Of a DNA stretch of 64,000 nucleotides, positions 24,901-38,154 are shown piece by piece (position 1 is the stretch's first letter; each line of letters opens with the position of its first letter). This DNA comes from Vanilla planifolia. Its lineage: Eukaryota > Streptophyta > Magnoliopsida > Asparagales > Orchidaceae. The stretch lies in contig JAIUJO010001296.1 in NCBI GenBank assembly GCA_023846275.1, positions 62,501 through 126,500 on the forward strand, in the 5' to 3' direction. The notes beneath the pieces are model-generated. The model was not told the DNA's origin. It saw only the letters and a program-made list of their open reading frames with translations, and ran no database searches. The position numbers and the translations under genes were made by a program.

Positions 24901-27324
24901 GAGCAGAGTTGGGTAGAAATGGCAAAGTAGAGCAGAGTAAGGTAGAGCAGAGCAGAGCATAATAAAGCATAGAAGGGTAGAGCAGAATAGAGTAAAGCAG
25001 AGTGGAGCAATGTAGAGCTAGGTTAGGCTTAATAATGCTAGGTTAGTCTAGGCTAGGCTAGGCAAGATTATAGTAGAGTAGAGTAGAGCAAGGTTAGCCA
25101 AGGCGAAGCTAGGCTATGGTTAGCTAAGCTAGAGAAGAGTATAGTAAAGTAGAGTGGAGTAAAGCTGAGCTAAGTTAGGCTTGGCTAAGCTAGGCTAAGC
25201 TAGAGTACAGAATATCGAATAGTAGAGTAGAGTAGAGTATAGTAGAGCAGAGTATAGTAGAGCAGAGAATAGTAGAATAGAGTATAGCATAATAGAGTAG
25301 AGTAGAGTAGAGTACAACTAGGTAAGGCTTGGTTAGGCTAGGCTAAGCAAGGCAAGGCTAGCCTATTATAGAGTAGATTATAGTAGAGTAGAGCTTGGTT
25401 AAGCTAGGCAAGGCTATGTTAGAGTAGAGTAGACTTGGGTAAAGTAGACTAGGTTGTGTAGAGTAGATTAGAATAGAGTATAATAAAGTACAGCTAAGTT
25501 ATGCTAGGCTAGGCTATGTTAGACTTCGTCAAGGTAGGTTATGCTAGGCTAGGCTAGACTATAATAGAGTGGAGTTTAGTAATTTAGAGTTAAGTTAGGG
25601 TAAGCTAGGCTAGGTTAGGCTAGGCTAGAGTAGAGTAGAGTAGAGTATAGTATAGTAGAGTAGAGTAGACTAGAGTAGAGTGTAGTAGAGCAGAGAATAG
25701 TAGAGTATAGTAGAGTTAAGGAGAGGTCAGGGGAGAAGAGGAGAGCAGAGCAGAGTAGAGGAGTAGAACTAAGCAATACTGTGTCCAGTAGAGAAATCCA
25801 GAGTAGAGTAGAAAAGAGAAGAGCTAGGTTAGGCTAGGGTAGGCTAGGCGATGCTTGGTTAGACTAGAGCAGAGTAGAGTACAGTAGAGTAGAGAGAGTA
25901 GAGTCATGCAGAGCATAACAGAGCAGAGCAGAGTAGAGTAGACCAGAGTAGAGTAGAGTAGAGTAGACCAAAGTAGAGCAGAGAAGGGCATAAGAGAGTA
26001 GAGGAGAGCAAAGCAGAGTAGAGAAAAGTAGAGTAGAATAGAGTAGAGCAAAGTAGTCTAGAGTAGGGATAGGTTAGGCTATGTTGGCAAGAGTAGAGTA
26101 GAGTAGAGTAGGGTAGAGTAGGGTAGAGTAGAGTAGAGTTAAGTAGAGCAGAGCGAGGTTATGCTAGCAAAGCTAGAATATAATAGAGTAGCATAGAGTA
26201 GAGTAGAGTTAAGTAGAGCAGAGTAGGGTAGAGTAGAGTAGAGCAGAGAAGAGCATAACATAGCAGAATAGAATAGTGTAGAACAGAGAAGACTAGAGCA
26301 GAGCTAGGTTATGCTAGGCTAAGCTATGTGAGGCTATAATTGAATAGAGTAGAGTAGAGTGAAGTAGAGTAGAGCAAAGTAGATCAAGGTTAGGATAGGC
26401 TAGGCTAGGTTAAATTAGAGTAGAGTAGAGTAGAGTAAAGAAGAGTAGAGCAAGGTTAGGAAAGGTTGGGCTAGGCTACCATAGGCTAAGGTAGTCTAGG
26501 CAAGGCTAGAGTAGATTAGAAAAGAGTAAAGTTGATTAGAGTAGAGTAGGGTAGAGAAAAGTAGAGTTAGAGTAGAATATAGTAGAGTAGATTAAAGTAG
26601 AGTGGAGCTAAGTTAGGCTAGGCAAGGATAGGCTAAGCTAGGCTAGGCTAGAGTAGAGTAGAGTAGAGCAGAGCATAGAAGAGTATAGCAGAGTAAAGTA
26701 GAGTAATGTAATGCATAACATTTCAGGGCAGAGCAGAGTAGTGTAGAGAAAAGTAGAGTAGGGTAAAGCTAAGTTAGGATAGGCTAGGCTAGGTTAGGCA
26801 AGGTTAAGAAAGGCTAGGGTAGGCTTGTTTAGAGCATAATAGAGTAGATTAGAGTAGAGTAGAGCTAGGATAGGCTTGGCTAAGGTAGGCTAGACTAGGC
26901 TAGGCTAGCATAAGCAATGCTAGGTTAGGCCGTGCTAAGCTATAGTAGAGTAATGTAGAGTAGAGTAAAGTTAGGTTAAGCTAGAGTACAGATCAAAGTA
27001 GAGTAGAGTAGAGCAAAGTAGAGCAAAGCAAAGTGAACCAGAGTAGAGAAGAGTAGAGCATAGCAAAGCATAGCAAAGTAGAGTAGAAAAAATAGAGCTA
27101 GGTTATGCTAAGCTAGGCTATGCTATGTTAGGCTAGGTAAGGTTATTCTAGAGTATAGTGTAGTAGAGTGGAGCTTGGTTAGGCAAGGCAAGGCTTAGTT
27201 AGAGTAGAGTAACATAGAGTAGAGTAGAGTAGAATATTATAGAGTAAAGCTTGATTAGGCTAGGCTTAACTAAGGTGAGCTAGGCTAGGCTAGAGTAGAG
27301 TAGAGTAGAGTAGAGCAAAGCTAG

Positions 27325-27810
27325 GTTAGGCTAGGTTAGAGTAGAGTAAAGTAAAATAGAGTAGAGCAAAATAGAGTAGAGGAGAGTAAAGTAGAGTAGA
27401 GTAGAGTAGAGCAAAGGAGAGTAGAGTAGAGGAGAGTAAAGTAGAGAAAAGTAGAGTAGAGCAAAAAAGAGTATAAGAGCAGAGTAGAGAAATGTAGAGT
27501 AAGGTAGAGTATAGCAACATAGTATAGAGTAGATTAAAATAGAGCTAGGTTAGCCTATCCTAGGCTAATCTAGGCTTGGCTAGGCTAGAGTAGAGTTGAG
27601 TAGAGTAGAATAGAGCTAGGTCAGGCTAGGTTAGGCTAGGGTTGGCTAAGCTAGTCTAGAATAGAGAAGAGTAGGGTAGAGTAGAGTATAGTAGAGGAGA
27701 TAAAGGTATAGTAGAGCAAGGTTAAGCTATGTGAGGCTATGCTAGGCAAGAATCGAGTAGGGAGGAGTATAGTAGAGTATAGTAGAGCAAGCTTTGGCTA
27801 GGCTAGGCAA
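27325..27810. repeat. Higher-order duplication C, first copy
   Basis: Matches 29505-29970 in order. Shared landmarks are TAAAGTAAAATAGAGTAGAG, GAGTATAAGAG, CTATCCTAGGC, ATCTAGGCTTGGCTAGGCTA, GCAAGGTTAAGCTAT, and AATCGAGTAG followed by a GAGGAG. The offset is about 2.18 kb, with indels. Confidence 0.75.
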
Positions 27811-29504
27811 GACTTGGCTAAACTAGGCAAGGCTAGGCTATGTTAGAGTAGAGTAGAGTCGAGTAGAGTAAAGCAAAGTAGTGTAGAGTCCAGTAGAGTA
27901 GAGTAGATTAGAGTAGAGCTAGCTTAGGCAAGAATAAGCTTGGCTAAGCTAGTAGGGTAGGCTAGGGTAAGCTAGCCTAAGCTAGAGTGGGGTAGATTAG
28001 AGTAGAGTAGAGCTAGGTTGGGTTAGGCTAGGGTAGTGTACAATAGAGTAGAGTAGAGTAGAGAAGAGAAGAGCATTGTAGAGTCGAGTGGAGTAGAGTA
28101 GAGTAGAGCAAAATAGAGAAGAGCAAAGGAGAATAGAGAAGAGTAGAGTAGAGCTAGGTTGGGCTAGGCTATGTGAGGCATGGCTATGTTTGGTTAGAGT
28201 AGGTAGAGTAGAGTAGAATAAAGCTAGGTTAGGTTGAGGTAGGCTAAGCTATGTTAGAGTAAAGTAGAGTAGAGTATAGAAGAGTAGAATAGAGTTGAGT
28301 CTAATGGTGTAGAGCAGAGCATAATAGAGTGGAGTAGAGCTAGGTTAGGTTATGCTATGCAAGGCTATAATAGAGTACAATAGAGTAGAGTAAAGCTCAG
28401 ATAGGCTAGGCTAGGGCTCAATAGAGTAGAGTAGAGTAAAGTAGAAAAAAGTATAGCAAAGTAGAGAGGACTAGTGCAGAACAGAGTAGAATGGAGCAGA
28501 GTATAGTAGAATAGAGCTGAACAAAGTAGAACACTGCAAAGCTTGGTTAAGGTAGGTTTGGCTAGGCTAGAGTAGTGTATAGTAGAGTAGAGTAGAGAAG
28601 AGTAGAGTAGAGAAGACTAGGTTAGGCTAGGCTAGGCTATGCTAGGTTAGAGAAGAGTAAGGTAGAGTAGAGTGTAGTAGAGTATAGTAGAATAAAGTAG
28701 AGGAGAGCTAGGTTTGGCTCAGCTAGGCTAGGTTAGGCTAGGCTTGGCTTGAGTAGAGTAGATTAGGGTATAGTAAATTAGAGTGGAGAAGGGTAGAGTA
28801 GAGAAGAGTAGATTAGGGTAGAGTAGAGCAAGGTTTGGCTATGTTAGGCTTGAGTACAGTGGAGTAGAGTAAAGAAGAGTAGAGCAGAGCAGAGCAGAGT
28901 AAAGAAAACCAAAGAAAAGTAGAGCAGAGTAGAGCAGAGTAGAGCAGAGAAGAGCAGAGTATAGTATAGCTAGGTTAGGAAAGTCTAGGCTAAGCTAGCT
29001 TAGGATATAGTAGAGTGGAGAAGAGTTAGATTAGGCTTGGCAAGGTTAGGCTATGTTTGAGAAGAGAAGAGTGGAGAAGAGTAGAGTGGAGTAGAGTAGA
29101 GTAGAGTAGGGTAGAGTAGAGTAGAGTAGAGCAAGGTTAGGTTAGGGCTAAGCTATGTTAGGCTAGAGTAAAGTAGATCAGAGTAGAGTAAAGTAGAGAA
29201 GATAAGAGTAGAGCAAAGTAGTGCAGAACATAGTAGAGTAGAGTATAGTAGAGTATAGTTGAACAGAGCAGAGCAGAGCAAAGTGGAGCAGAGCAGAGCT
29301 AGGTTAGTGTATGTTATGATAAGCTAGGCTAGGCTATAGTTGAGTAGAGTAAAGTAAAGAAGCGAAGAATAATGTAAGGTTTGGCTAGGTTAGGCTAGGC
29401 TCGACTAGATAGAGTAGAGTAGAGACAAGTAGAGTATATTAGAGTAAGGTAGAGTAGAGCTAGGTTAGGCTAGGCTAGGCTATGGTAGGTTAGGCAAGAT
29501 TATG

Positions 29505-29970
29505 CTAGGGTAGAGTAGAGTAAAGTAAAATAGAGTAGAGCAAAATGGAGTATAGGAGAGTAAAGTAGAGCAGAGTAAAGCAGAGTAGAAGAGAAGAGAG
29601 CAGAAGAGAGTGAAGCAGAGAAAAGTAAAGCAGAAAAGAGTATAAGAGTAGAGCAGAGAAATGTAGAGTAGAGTAGAGTAGAGCAGAGCAGTATAGAGTA
29701 GAGTAGAGTAAAATAGAGCTAGGTAAGGCTATCCTAGGCAAATCTAGGCTTGGCTAGGCTAGAATAGAGAAGAGTAGAGCTAGGTCAGGCTAGGCTAGGC
29801 TAAGTTTGGCTAAGCAAGGCTAGTGTAGAAAAGAGTAGGGTAGAGTAGAGTACAATAGAGTAGGTTAAAGTATAGTAAAGCAAGGTTAAGCTATTGGAGG
29901 CTATGCAAGGCAAAAATCGAGTAGAGAGGAGTAGAGTAGAGTATAGTAAAGCAAGCTTAGGCTAGGCTAG
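29505..29970. repeat. Higher-order duplication C, second copy
   Basis: Diverged partner of 27325-27810, collinear across several rare variant monomers. Confidence 0.75.
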
Positions 29971-31250
29971 GTTAGAGTAGAGCTTGCTTAGGCTATGTTA
30001 AACTAGGTTAGGCCAAGTATAGTAGTATAGAGTAGAGTAGAGCAGAGCAGAGCAAAGTAGAAAAGAGTAGAGTAGAGTGGAGCTAAGTTATTCAAGGCTA
30101 GGTTAGGCTATGCTTAGTTATAGTAGTGTAGAGAGGAGCTAAGTTTTGCTTGGCTAGCTTAGGCTAAGTTAAAGAAGAGTAAAATAGATTAGAATGGAGT
30201 GGAGAACACTAGAGTAGAGTGTAGTAGAGCAAAGTAGAGTAGATATGAGCTAAGTGAAGTAAGGCTAAGCTAGGTTAGGCTAGGCTATAATAGAGTAGAG
30301 AAGAGTATAGTAAAGCTATGTTAGGCTAGGCTAAGCTAGAGTAAAGAGTAGAGAATAATATAGTTGAGCATGATAGAGTAGAGTAGAGATGGGTAGAGCA
30401 GAGAAGTGTGGAGCAGAACACAGTATAATAGAGTAGTAAAGTAGAGTAGAGCTTGGTTAGGCTAGGCTAACCTAGAGTAAAGTAGAGTAGAGTAGAGCTT
30501 GGTTAGGCTATGCTATGCTATATTAGAGTAGAGTAAAGTAGTGTAAAGTAGAGTAGAGTAGAGTTGAGTATAATGGAGCTATGTCAGACTAGGCAAGGGT
30601 AGGCTAGAATAGAGTAGAGCAGAGTTAGGCTAGGCTAGGCAAGGCTAGAGTAGATTAGTGTAAGGTAGAGCTAGGATAGGCTAGGCTAGGCTAGAATTGA
30701 GTAGAGTAGAGTAGAGCAAAGTAGAGCAGAGTAGAGAATAGTAGAGTATACTAGAGTAGAGTAAAGTAGGGTAGAGTAGAGTAGAGTAAAGTAGAATAGA
30801 GTAGACTAGAGTAGAGTAGAGTAGAAGAGAGAAAGGGAGGTGATCAGAGTAGAGCAGAGTGAAAGAGTACAGTAGAGCAATATAGAGCAGTGCAAAGCAG
30901 AGTAGTGTAGAGCATAGTAGAGTATAACAGATGAGAGCAAGGTTAGGTGGGTTTAGGCAAGGCTTATTTAGGCTAAGTTAGAGTAGAGTAGAGTAGAGTC
31001 GAGCTAGCTTCGGCAATGCTAAGATATGCTAAGCAAGACTAGGCTAAGCTAGGCTAGATTAGAGTAAAGTAGTGTAAAGTAGAGTTGAGTAGTGCTAGAT
31101 TAGGTTAGGCTAGGCTATGCTTATGTATGGTAGAGTATAGTAGAGTAGAGTAGAATAGAATATAGTATAGTAGAGTAGAGTAGAATAGAGAAGTGTATAG
31201 TAGAGTTGAGTAGAGTAGAGTATATTAGAGTAGAGGAGCAGAGTAGAGAA

Positions 31251-31300
31251 GATAAGAGGAGAGGTGAGGGGAAGAGAGGAAAGGAGAGTCGAGGAGAGCA
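31251..31300. repeat. Purine-only GAGGA island
   Basis: A run of GAGGA/GAGGG monomers, almost only G and A on the + strand. Confidence 0.6.
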
Positions 31301-34300
31301 TAACAGAGTAGAGTGGATTAGAGTAGAGTAGAGCAGAGAAGAGTGGAGTAGTGAAGGGTAGAGTAGAGCAGAGTAGTGTAGACCACAGCATAGTAGAGAA
31401 GAGCAAAGTAGAGTAGAAAAAAGAAGAATAGAGCAGAGCAAAGTTAGGTTGGCTAGGCTAGGCTGGGCTAGAGTAGATTATAGTAGAGCAGAGAAAAGTA
31501 AGGTAGAGCAGAGCTAGGGTAGGCTAGGCTATTCTAGAGTAATGCATAGTAGAGTGGAGTAGAGTAGAGTAGAATAGAGAAGAGTATAGTAAAGCAGAGC
31601 ATAACAAAATAGAACAAAGCAGAGAAAAGTAGACGAGAGTAGAGCTAGTTTAGGCTAAGCTAGAGTAGAGTAGAATCAAATAAAGCAGATTAGAGTATAG
31701 TAGAGGAGAGTTAGGTTAGGATAGGCTTGGTAGGGCTAAGTTAGAGTAGAGTAAAGTAGAGTAGAGCTAGGTTAAGCTAGGTTAAGCTAGGTTAGGGTAG
31801 GCTTGGCTAAGGTAGGTTAGGCTAGGCTATCTTAGAGTAGATTAGAGTAGAGTAGAGTTGAGTAGAGTAAAGTAGAGTATTTTATAGTAGAGTAGAGCTC
31901 GATTTGGTTGGGCTAAGCTAGGTTAGGTTAGGTTAGACTAGGATAGGCTAGGCTTGGCTAGAGTAGAGTATTGTAGAGTTGAGTAGAGCTAGGTTATGCT
32001 ATGCTAGGTTAGACAAAGCTAGGCTAGGCTAGAGTAAAGTAGAATAGAGTAGAGTAGAGCAAAGAAGAGCAGGGAATAATAGATTAGAGGAGAGCAGAGT
32101 AGAGCTTAGTTATGCTAAGCCAGGTTAGGCTAGGCTAAGTAATGCTACACTAGGCTAGGGTAGGTTAGAGTAGAGTCAAGCAGAGCTTTGTGTAGTAGAG
32201 CATAGTAGAGTACATTAGAGTAGAGTAGAGCTATGTTAGGGTAGGCTCAGCTAGGCTAGGGTTGGCTAGGATATGGTAGGTTAGGCAGGGCTAGCCTAGA
32301 GTAGAATGGAGTAGAATATAGTAAAGTATAGCTAGGTTTGGCAAGGCTAAGCTATGCTAGGCTATGGTACAGAGTAGAGTAGAGTAGGGTAGAGCAGAGT
32401 AGAGTAGAGCAAAGCAGGGAAGCGCAAAGAAGAGTAGAGCATAGTAGAGTGAAGCAGAGTAGAGCCGAACTAGGTTAGGCTAAGCTAAGTTAGGCCACAC
32501 TAGGCTAGGCTAAGCTAGGCAAGGCTAGGCTAGATTAATTAGAGTAAGGTAGAGTAGAGTAGAGCTTGGTTAGGCTATGCTACATTAGGTTAGACTAGCG
32601 TAATGTAGAGTAAACTAGAGTAGTGCATAGTAGAGTATAGTAGAGTAGATTTAGGTTAGGTTAGGTTAGGATAGGCTAGTCTAAGCTATGCTAGGCTAGA
32701 GTAGGGTAGAGCTAGGTAGGCTAGGCTCAAATAGGCCAGGCTAGAGTAAAGTAAGGTGGAATTGAGTAGAGTAGAGTAGAGTAAAGTAGAGTAGAGTAGG
32801 GTGGAGTAGATTATGATAGAGTATAACATAGTAAAGTAGAGTTTAGGAGAGGAGAGGAAAGTTGAGAAGAGCAGAGTAGAGCAAAGCAAAGCAGAGTATA
32901 GCAAAGCAAAGTAGAAGAGCATAGTAGAGTAATGTAGAGCATGGCAGAGTAGAGTAGAGTAGAGTAGAGCAGAGTAGAGTAGAGCAGAGTAAGGTAGAGT
33001 AGAGCTAGCTTAGGCTTTGTTAGGCAAGGTTAGACTATATTAAAGTAGAGTGGAGTAGAGTAGAGTAGAGCTAGGTTAGGCAAGGCTTGTGTAAGCTAGG
33101 CAAGGCTAGTGTAGAGTAGAGTAAAGTAGAAAAAAGTAGAGCTTGGTTCGGCTAAGCTAAGCTAGACTAGGCTAAGCGAGAACAAAGTAGAGTAGGGTAG
33201 AGTAGAGAAAAGTTAGGCTAGGCATGGATAGAGTATAGTAGTGAAGAATATAGTAGAGTATAGCAAAGTAGAGAAGAGTAGAGCAGAGCAAAGTAGAGTA
33301 TCATACAGTGGAGTGGAGTAGAGAAGAGCTAGGTTAGGCTAGGCTAAGTTAAGTAAGCTAGAGTAGATTTAGCAAGGTTGGGTTTTGATAGTCTAGGCTT
33401 GGTTTGTATAGAGAAGGTTAAAGTAGTATAAAGAAGAGTAAAGTAGAGTAGAGAAGAGTAAAGTACATTAGGGTGCAGTTGAGCTAGGATAGGCTATGCT
33501 AGGCTAGGTTAGGTTAGGCTTATTTTGGCTAGCTAAGCCAGGCTAAGCTAGAGCTAAATCAGGCTAGGCCAGGCTAGTCAAAGCTGGAGTATAATAGAGT
33601 AGAGTAGAATAAAGTACAGTATAGCTAGGTTAGGTTATGATAAACTAGGCTTAGCTAGATTAGAGTAGAGTAGAGCATAGTAGAGTAGAGCAGTGTAGAG
33701 TAGAATAGAGTAGAGTAGAGGAGAGCAGAGCAGAGGAGAGTAGAGTAGAATAAAGCAAATTTGAGCAAAGCAAAGTAAAACAGAGTAGATAAGAGCAAAG
33801 CAAAGTAGAGCAGAGCATTGTAGAGTAAAGCATAGTAGAGTAGAGTAGAGTTAGGTTAGGGTAGGCAAGGCTAGGTTAGGTTAGTGTAGAGTATAGTAGA
33901 GTAGAGTAGAGTAAAGAAGAGCTAGGTTAGGCTAGGCAAAGCAAGGCAAGAATAGGCTAGGCTAGAGTAGAATAGAGTTGAGTAGAGTAGAGTAGAGTAG
34001 AGCAAAGGTAGGTTTGGCAAGGCTAGAGTGTAATAGAGCATATTAGAGTAGAGTAGAGTAGAATAGAGCAAAGCAGAGAAGAGTAGAGTAGAGCTAGGTT
34101 AGGCTAGGCTAGAGTAGAGTTGACTATAGTAGAGTAGAGTAGAGTAGGGCTAGGTTATACTAGATTATGCTAGGCTAAGTTAGAGTGGAGTAGAGTAGAG
34201 TAGAATAGATTTTTTTTAGAGTAGGTTAGAGTAAAGTAAAGTAGAGTGGAGTTAGGTTAGGTTAGGCTAGGCTGGGGTAAGTTAGGCTAGGCTGGGGTTT

Positions 34301-37029
34301 GCTAGGCTAGGCTAGGGATAAGTAGAGTAGAGTAGAGTAGGGTAGAGTAGAGTAGAATAGAGTAGAGCTAGGTTAGGCTAGGCTAAAGTAAGTTAAAGTA
34401 GAGTAGAGCATAGTAGAGTAAAGTAGAGTAGAGCAGAGTAGAGTAAAACAGCAAGGAGTAGAGTAAAACAGAGCAGGTAGAGCAAAGTAGAGTAAAGAAT
34501 GGCAAAGTAGAATAGAACAGAGCAGAGTAGAGTATAGGTAAGTTAGGCTAGGCTATGCTAGGCTAGGTTAGAGTAGAGTAGAGTAGAGAAGAGTAGTGTA
34601 GTGTAGAGTAGAACAAAGTAGAGCATTATAGAGTAGAGCAGGGCTAAGCTGAGCTCAACAAAGAAGGGCAGAGCAGAGTAGAGTATAGTAAAAATAGGTA
34701 AGATTAGATTAGGCTATGTTAGAGTAGAGCAAAATAGAGTAGAGAAGAAAAAAGTAAAGCATAATAGTGTAGAGCAGAGTAGAGCAGTTTAGAGCAAAAG
34801 AGAGAAGAGCGGAGCAAGTGTGGAGTAGAGTATAGTAGAGCAAGATTAGGCTAGGCTAGGCTAAGCTAGCTTAGAGCAGAGTAGAGTAGAGTAGAGTAGA
34901 GTGGAGTAGAGTAGGGTATAGTTGGGTAGAGTAAGTAGAGTAGAGTAGAGTATAATGTAATAGAGTAAAGTAGAATAGAGAAGAGACAGGTTGGGCAAAG
35001 CTATGCTAAGGTAAGCAAGGCTAGGTTAAAGTAGAGTATAGTAGAGTAAAGAAGAGTAGAGTAGAGCTTGGTTAGGCTAGGCTAGGCTAGAAGAGAGTAG
35101 AGTAGAGAAGAGTAGAGAAGAACAAAGCTGAGCAGAGTAGAGCAGAGTGGAGAAGAGTAGAGCAAAGTAGAGAAGAGTAGAGTAGAGTAGTGTAGAGTAG
35201 AGTAGAATAAAGTAGAGCAGAGTAGAGTATAATAGAGCCAGGTTTGGCTGAGCAATGCTAGGCAAGGTATGGCGAGGTAGGTTAAAGTTGAGTAAAGTGG
35301 AGTGGAGTAGAGTAGAGTAGTATAGAGTAAAGTAGAATAAAGTAGAGTTGAGTATAGTAAAGTATAATAGAGTAGAGTAGAGTTTAGCTCGGTTAGGCTG
35401 GGCTAGGCTTGGTTAGGCGAGGCTAGGTTAGGTTAGGCTTGAAGAGTAGAGTAGAGATGAGTAGAGTAGAGAAGATCAGAGTACAGTTGAGTAAAGTATA
35501 GTAGAGTAGAGTAATGTAGAGTAGAGTAAACTAGACCTACATTAGGCTAGGCTTGGTTGGGCTATTCTAAACTAGGCTATAGTAGAGAAGAGTATAGTAG
35601 AGTAAAGTAGAGTAGAGTAGGGTAGTGTAGAGAAGAGTAAAGTAGAGAAGAGTAGATTAGAATAGATTAGAGTAGAGCAAAGTATAATAGAGTAGAGCAG
35701 AGCTAAGTTAACCTAAGTTAAACTAGGCAAGGCTATAGTAGAGTAGAGCAGAGATAGGTTAGTATAAGCCAGGCTAAGCAAGGTTTGAGTAAAGAAGAGC
35801 ACAGTAGAGAAGAGTAGAGTGGAGTAGAACTAGGTGTGGCTGGGCTAAGCTAGGCAAGGATAGGCTAGGTTTGGCTAGGCTAGGCCAAGCTAGGCTAGAG
35901 TAAAATAGAGTAAAGTAGAGCAAGGGTTGGTTATGCTTGGATAAGCTAGAGTACAATAAAGTAGAGTAGAGTAGAAAAGAGCAGAGTAAAGTAGAGTAGA
36001 GTAGAGTAGGGAAGAGTGGCACAGTGAAGAGTATAGCAAAGTAGAGCAGTGTAGACTAGAGCATAGTAGAGTAAAGGAGAGTAGAGCAGAGTAGAAAAAA
36101 GTAGAGTAGAGCATAGTAGAGTAGAGCTGAGAAGGGTTAGGCAATGTTAGGTAAGGGTAGGCCAAGCTAGTGTATAGTAGAGTAGAGTGTAGTAGAGTAG
36201 TGTAGAGTAGAGTAGAGTAGAGCAGAGTAAAGTAGAGCAGAGCAGGGTAGAGTAGTGTAGAGCTAGGTTAGGCTAAGCTAAACTATGCTAGGTTGGAGTA
36301 AGGTAGAGAAGAGAAAAAAAGAGAAGAGTTGAGCAGAGCAGAATAGAGTCAAGCATAGGAGAGTAAAGCTAAAGTCAGCTAAGCTGAGCTAACCAGAGAA
36401 TAGCAGAGAAGAGTATAGTAGTGTTAGGTTAAGGTAGGCTTGGCTAGGCTAGGTTAGAGCAGAGCTGAGTAGGACAAAGTAGAGCAGAGTAGAATAGAGT
36501 AGAACATGATAGAGTAGAGCAAAGCAGAACAGAGTAGAATAGCAGAGAGCTAGGCTTGGCTTGGTTAAGCTAAACTAGAGTAGAGTATAATAGAGTAGGG
36601 CTAGGATCTACTAGGCTAGGATAGGCTAAGTTAGAGTAGAGAAGTTTAGAGTAGAGTAGAGTAGAGTGGAGTACTATTGAGTATAATAGTGTAGAGCAAT
36701 GTAGAGTGGAGTAGAGAAGTGTATAGTATAATAGAGTAGAGTAGAGCTAGGTTATGCTAGGCTAGGTTAGGCTAGGCTAGAGTTGAGCAGAGTAGAGAAG
36801 AGTGAAGTAGAGTAGAGTAGAGCTTGGTTAGGCTAAGGTAGAGTAGAGTAGAGTAGAGTAGAGCACAACAAAGAGAAGCAAAGCTGAGTAGAGCAGAGCA
36901 AAGAAGAGAAGAGCAGATATAGCAGAGTAAAATAAAGATGGATAGAGAAAATTAGAGCAGAATAGAGTAGAGTAGAGCTAGGTTAGGTAGGGCTAAGCTA
37001 GGTTAGGTTAGGCTAGGCTAGCTTAGAGT

Positions 37030-37034
37030 AGAGT
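37030..37034. repeat. Target-site duplication AGAGT, left
   Basis: The five bases directly before the LTR terminus read AGAGT, and the five directly after the last LTR (51433-51437) read the same. Removing the element and one copy joins the flanks in perfect pentamer register. The caveat is that AGAGT is also the array monomer, so the match alone is weak evidence. Confidence 0.75.
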
Positions 37035-37554
37035 TGTCAAGCCCCCACCGACATCAATACCATTAGATCACAAAATGAACATCAGAGTCACGAGATACAA
37101 TATCTAAGTGAGGACAAATAAACAAACCATAGGTGGGGACCCGACGGTAAGACAAACACTAACTCAAAATCCAAAGTATATATATAAAGACATGTTTTTA
37201 AACATTTAATCACACTAAAATTTTCCCTCTCACACATCTCTTGGAAAGGGCTCTCCTGTAACAGCATCATTCCCAGTTCTCAGTGTAGTGATTTCATGAC
37301 CTGTGATGTAAGCACTAAATGAGATTTTATAAATCTCAGTAGATAAATTCACATAATTAACCAAGGAAATAAAAGGCATAACAAATACCATTAACAAGAT
37401 GAATGTCATACATACATATAAGGTAATGCCCAATGAAAACCATAAAGAAATGCAAGTTCCTTATATTGTGCTTATTACCGGGCCCAATTCCCTTTGACGC
37501 ATTATCCTCTGGATCCAATCATAAATGACTGTCCTCTAGCCGGCATCCAACCAA

Positions 37555-37710
37555 GCACATAACACTAGGCAGATATCTGATCCGAAGATCGATACCCTGC
37601 GATCTAACACGCTGAGCCTGGTGTAATCATCATGGAGTCATAGCACATAACACTAGGCAGATATCTGATCCCAAGATCGATACCCTGCGATCCCACACGC
37701 TGAGCCTAGT
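37555..37710. repeat. 88-bp direct repeat inside LTR 1
   Basis: The units starting GCACATAACACTAGGCAGAT begin at 37555 and 37643. The second is truncated after GAGCCTAGTGG. Confidence 0.85.
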
Positions 37711-38154
37711 GGTGAGGATAATGTTCTCTGGGAATCCATATTTTTTTTTTTATTTGTCATTTCCCAAACATCAATCCATGCCATATCAAAAGATGTTTCA
37801 TTCCATATTGTTTCATCTCTTTCTTTGGCATATTGTACAATATTATTTCTTTCCTTTTTAGTTGTCATGCAAATGAAAGAAACATCAACATATAGAACAA
37901 CCAAACACCATGTAACTAAAAGAAAATCATGTAAAAAAAAATACATAGTAATGTGCTACATCACAGGGTTAGGAATCTATCTACCTCAATTTGCTGTACC
38001 AACTGTCTTACTCACTTCTGCTTCTTCTTGATGTCCTACAAGCCCGTAAAATACAACAATAATTAATTTAAATATGCTTATTAGTCAAAACTACTTTCTA
38101 AAAGCTTTCCCAAACACACCCTAAAATAATCCAAAAAGATGGGCTTACGCGGCA

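Larger units (their letters stand above)
7257..37034 (-). repeat. Pentanucleotide satellite array, inverted orientation (central block)
   Basis: This is the same satellite family as the left arm but with CTCTA on the minus strand. On the + strand it reads GAGTA runs interrupted by GGTTA/GGCTA runs. A stereotyped passage recurs many times: GAGTA, then the hexamer GAGCTA, then GGTTA, GGCTA, GGCTA and back to GAGTA. About 30 kb holds no gene. Local higher-order duplications and purine-only GAGGA islands are listed separately. Open frames here lie only on the minus strand and are repeat artefacts. Confidence 0.95.

Noticed and set aside
8093-36165. Many open frames of 60-125 codons on the minus strand in the central array
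   Set aside because: Same artefact in the inverted orientation. The strand of these frames simply follows array orientation. The same applies to frames in 52-64 kb.
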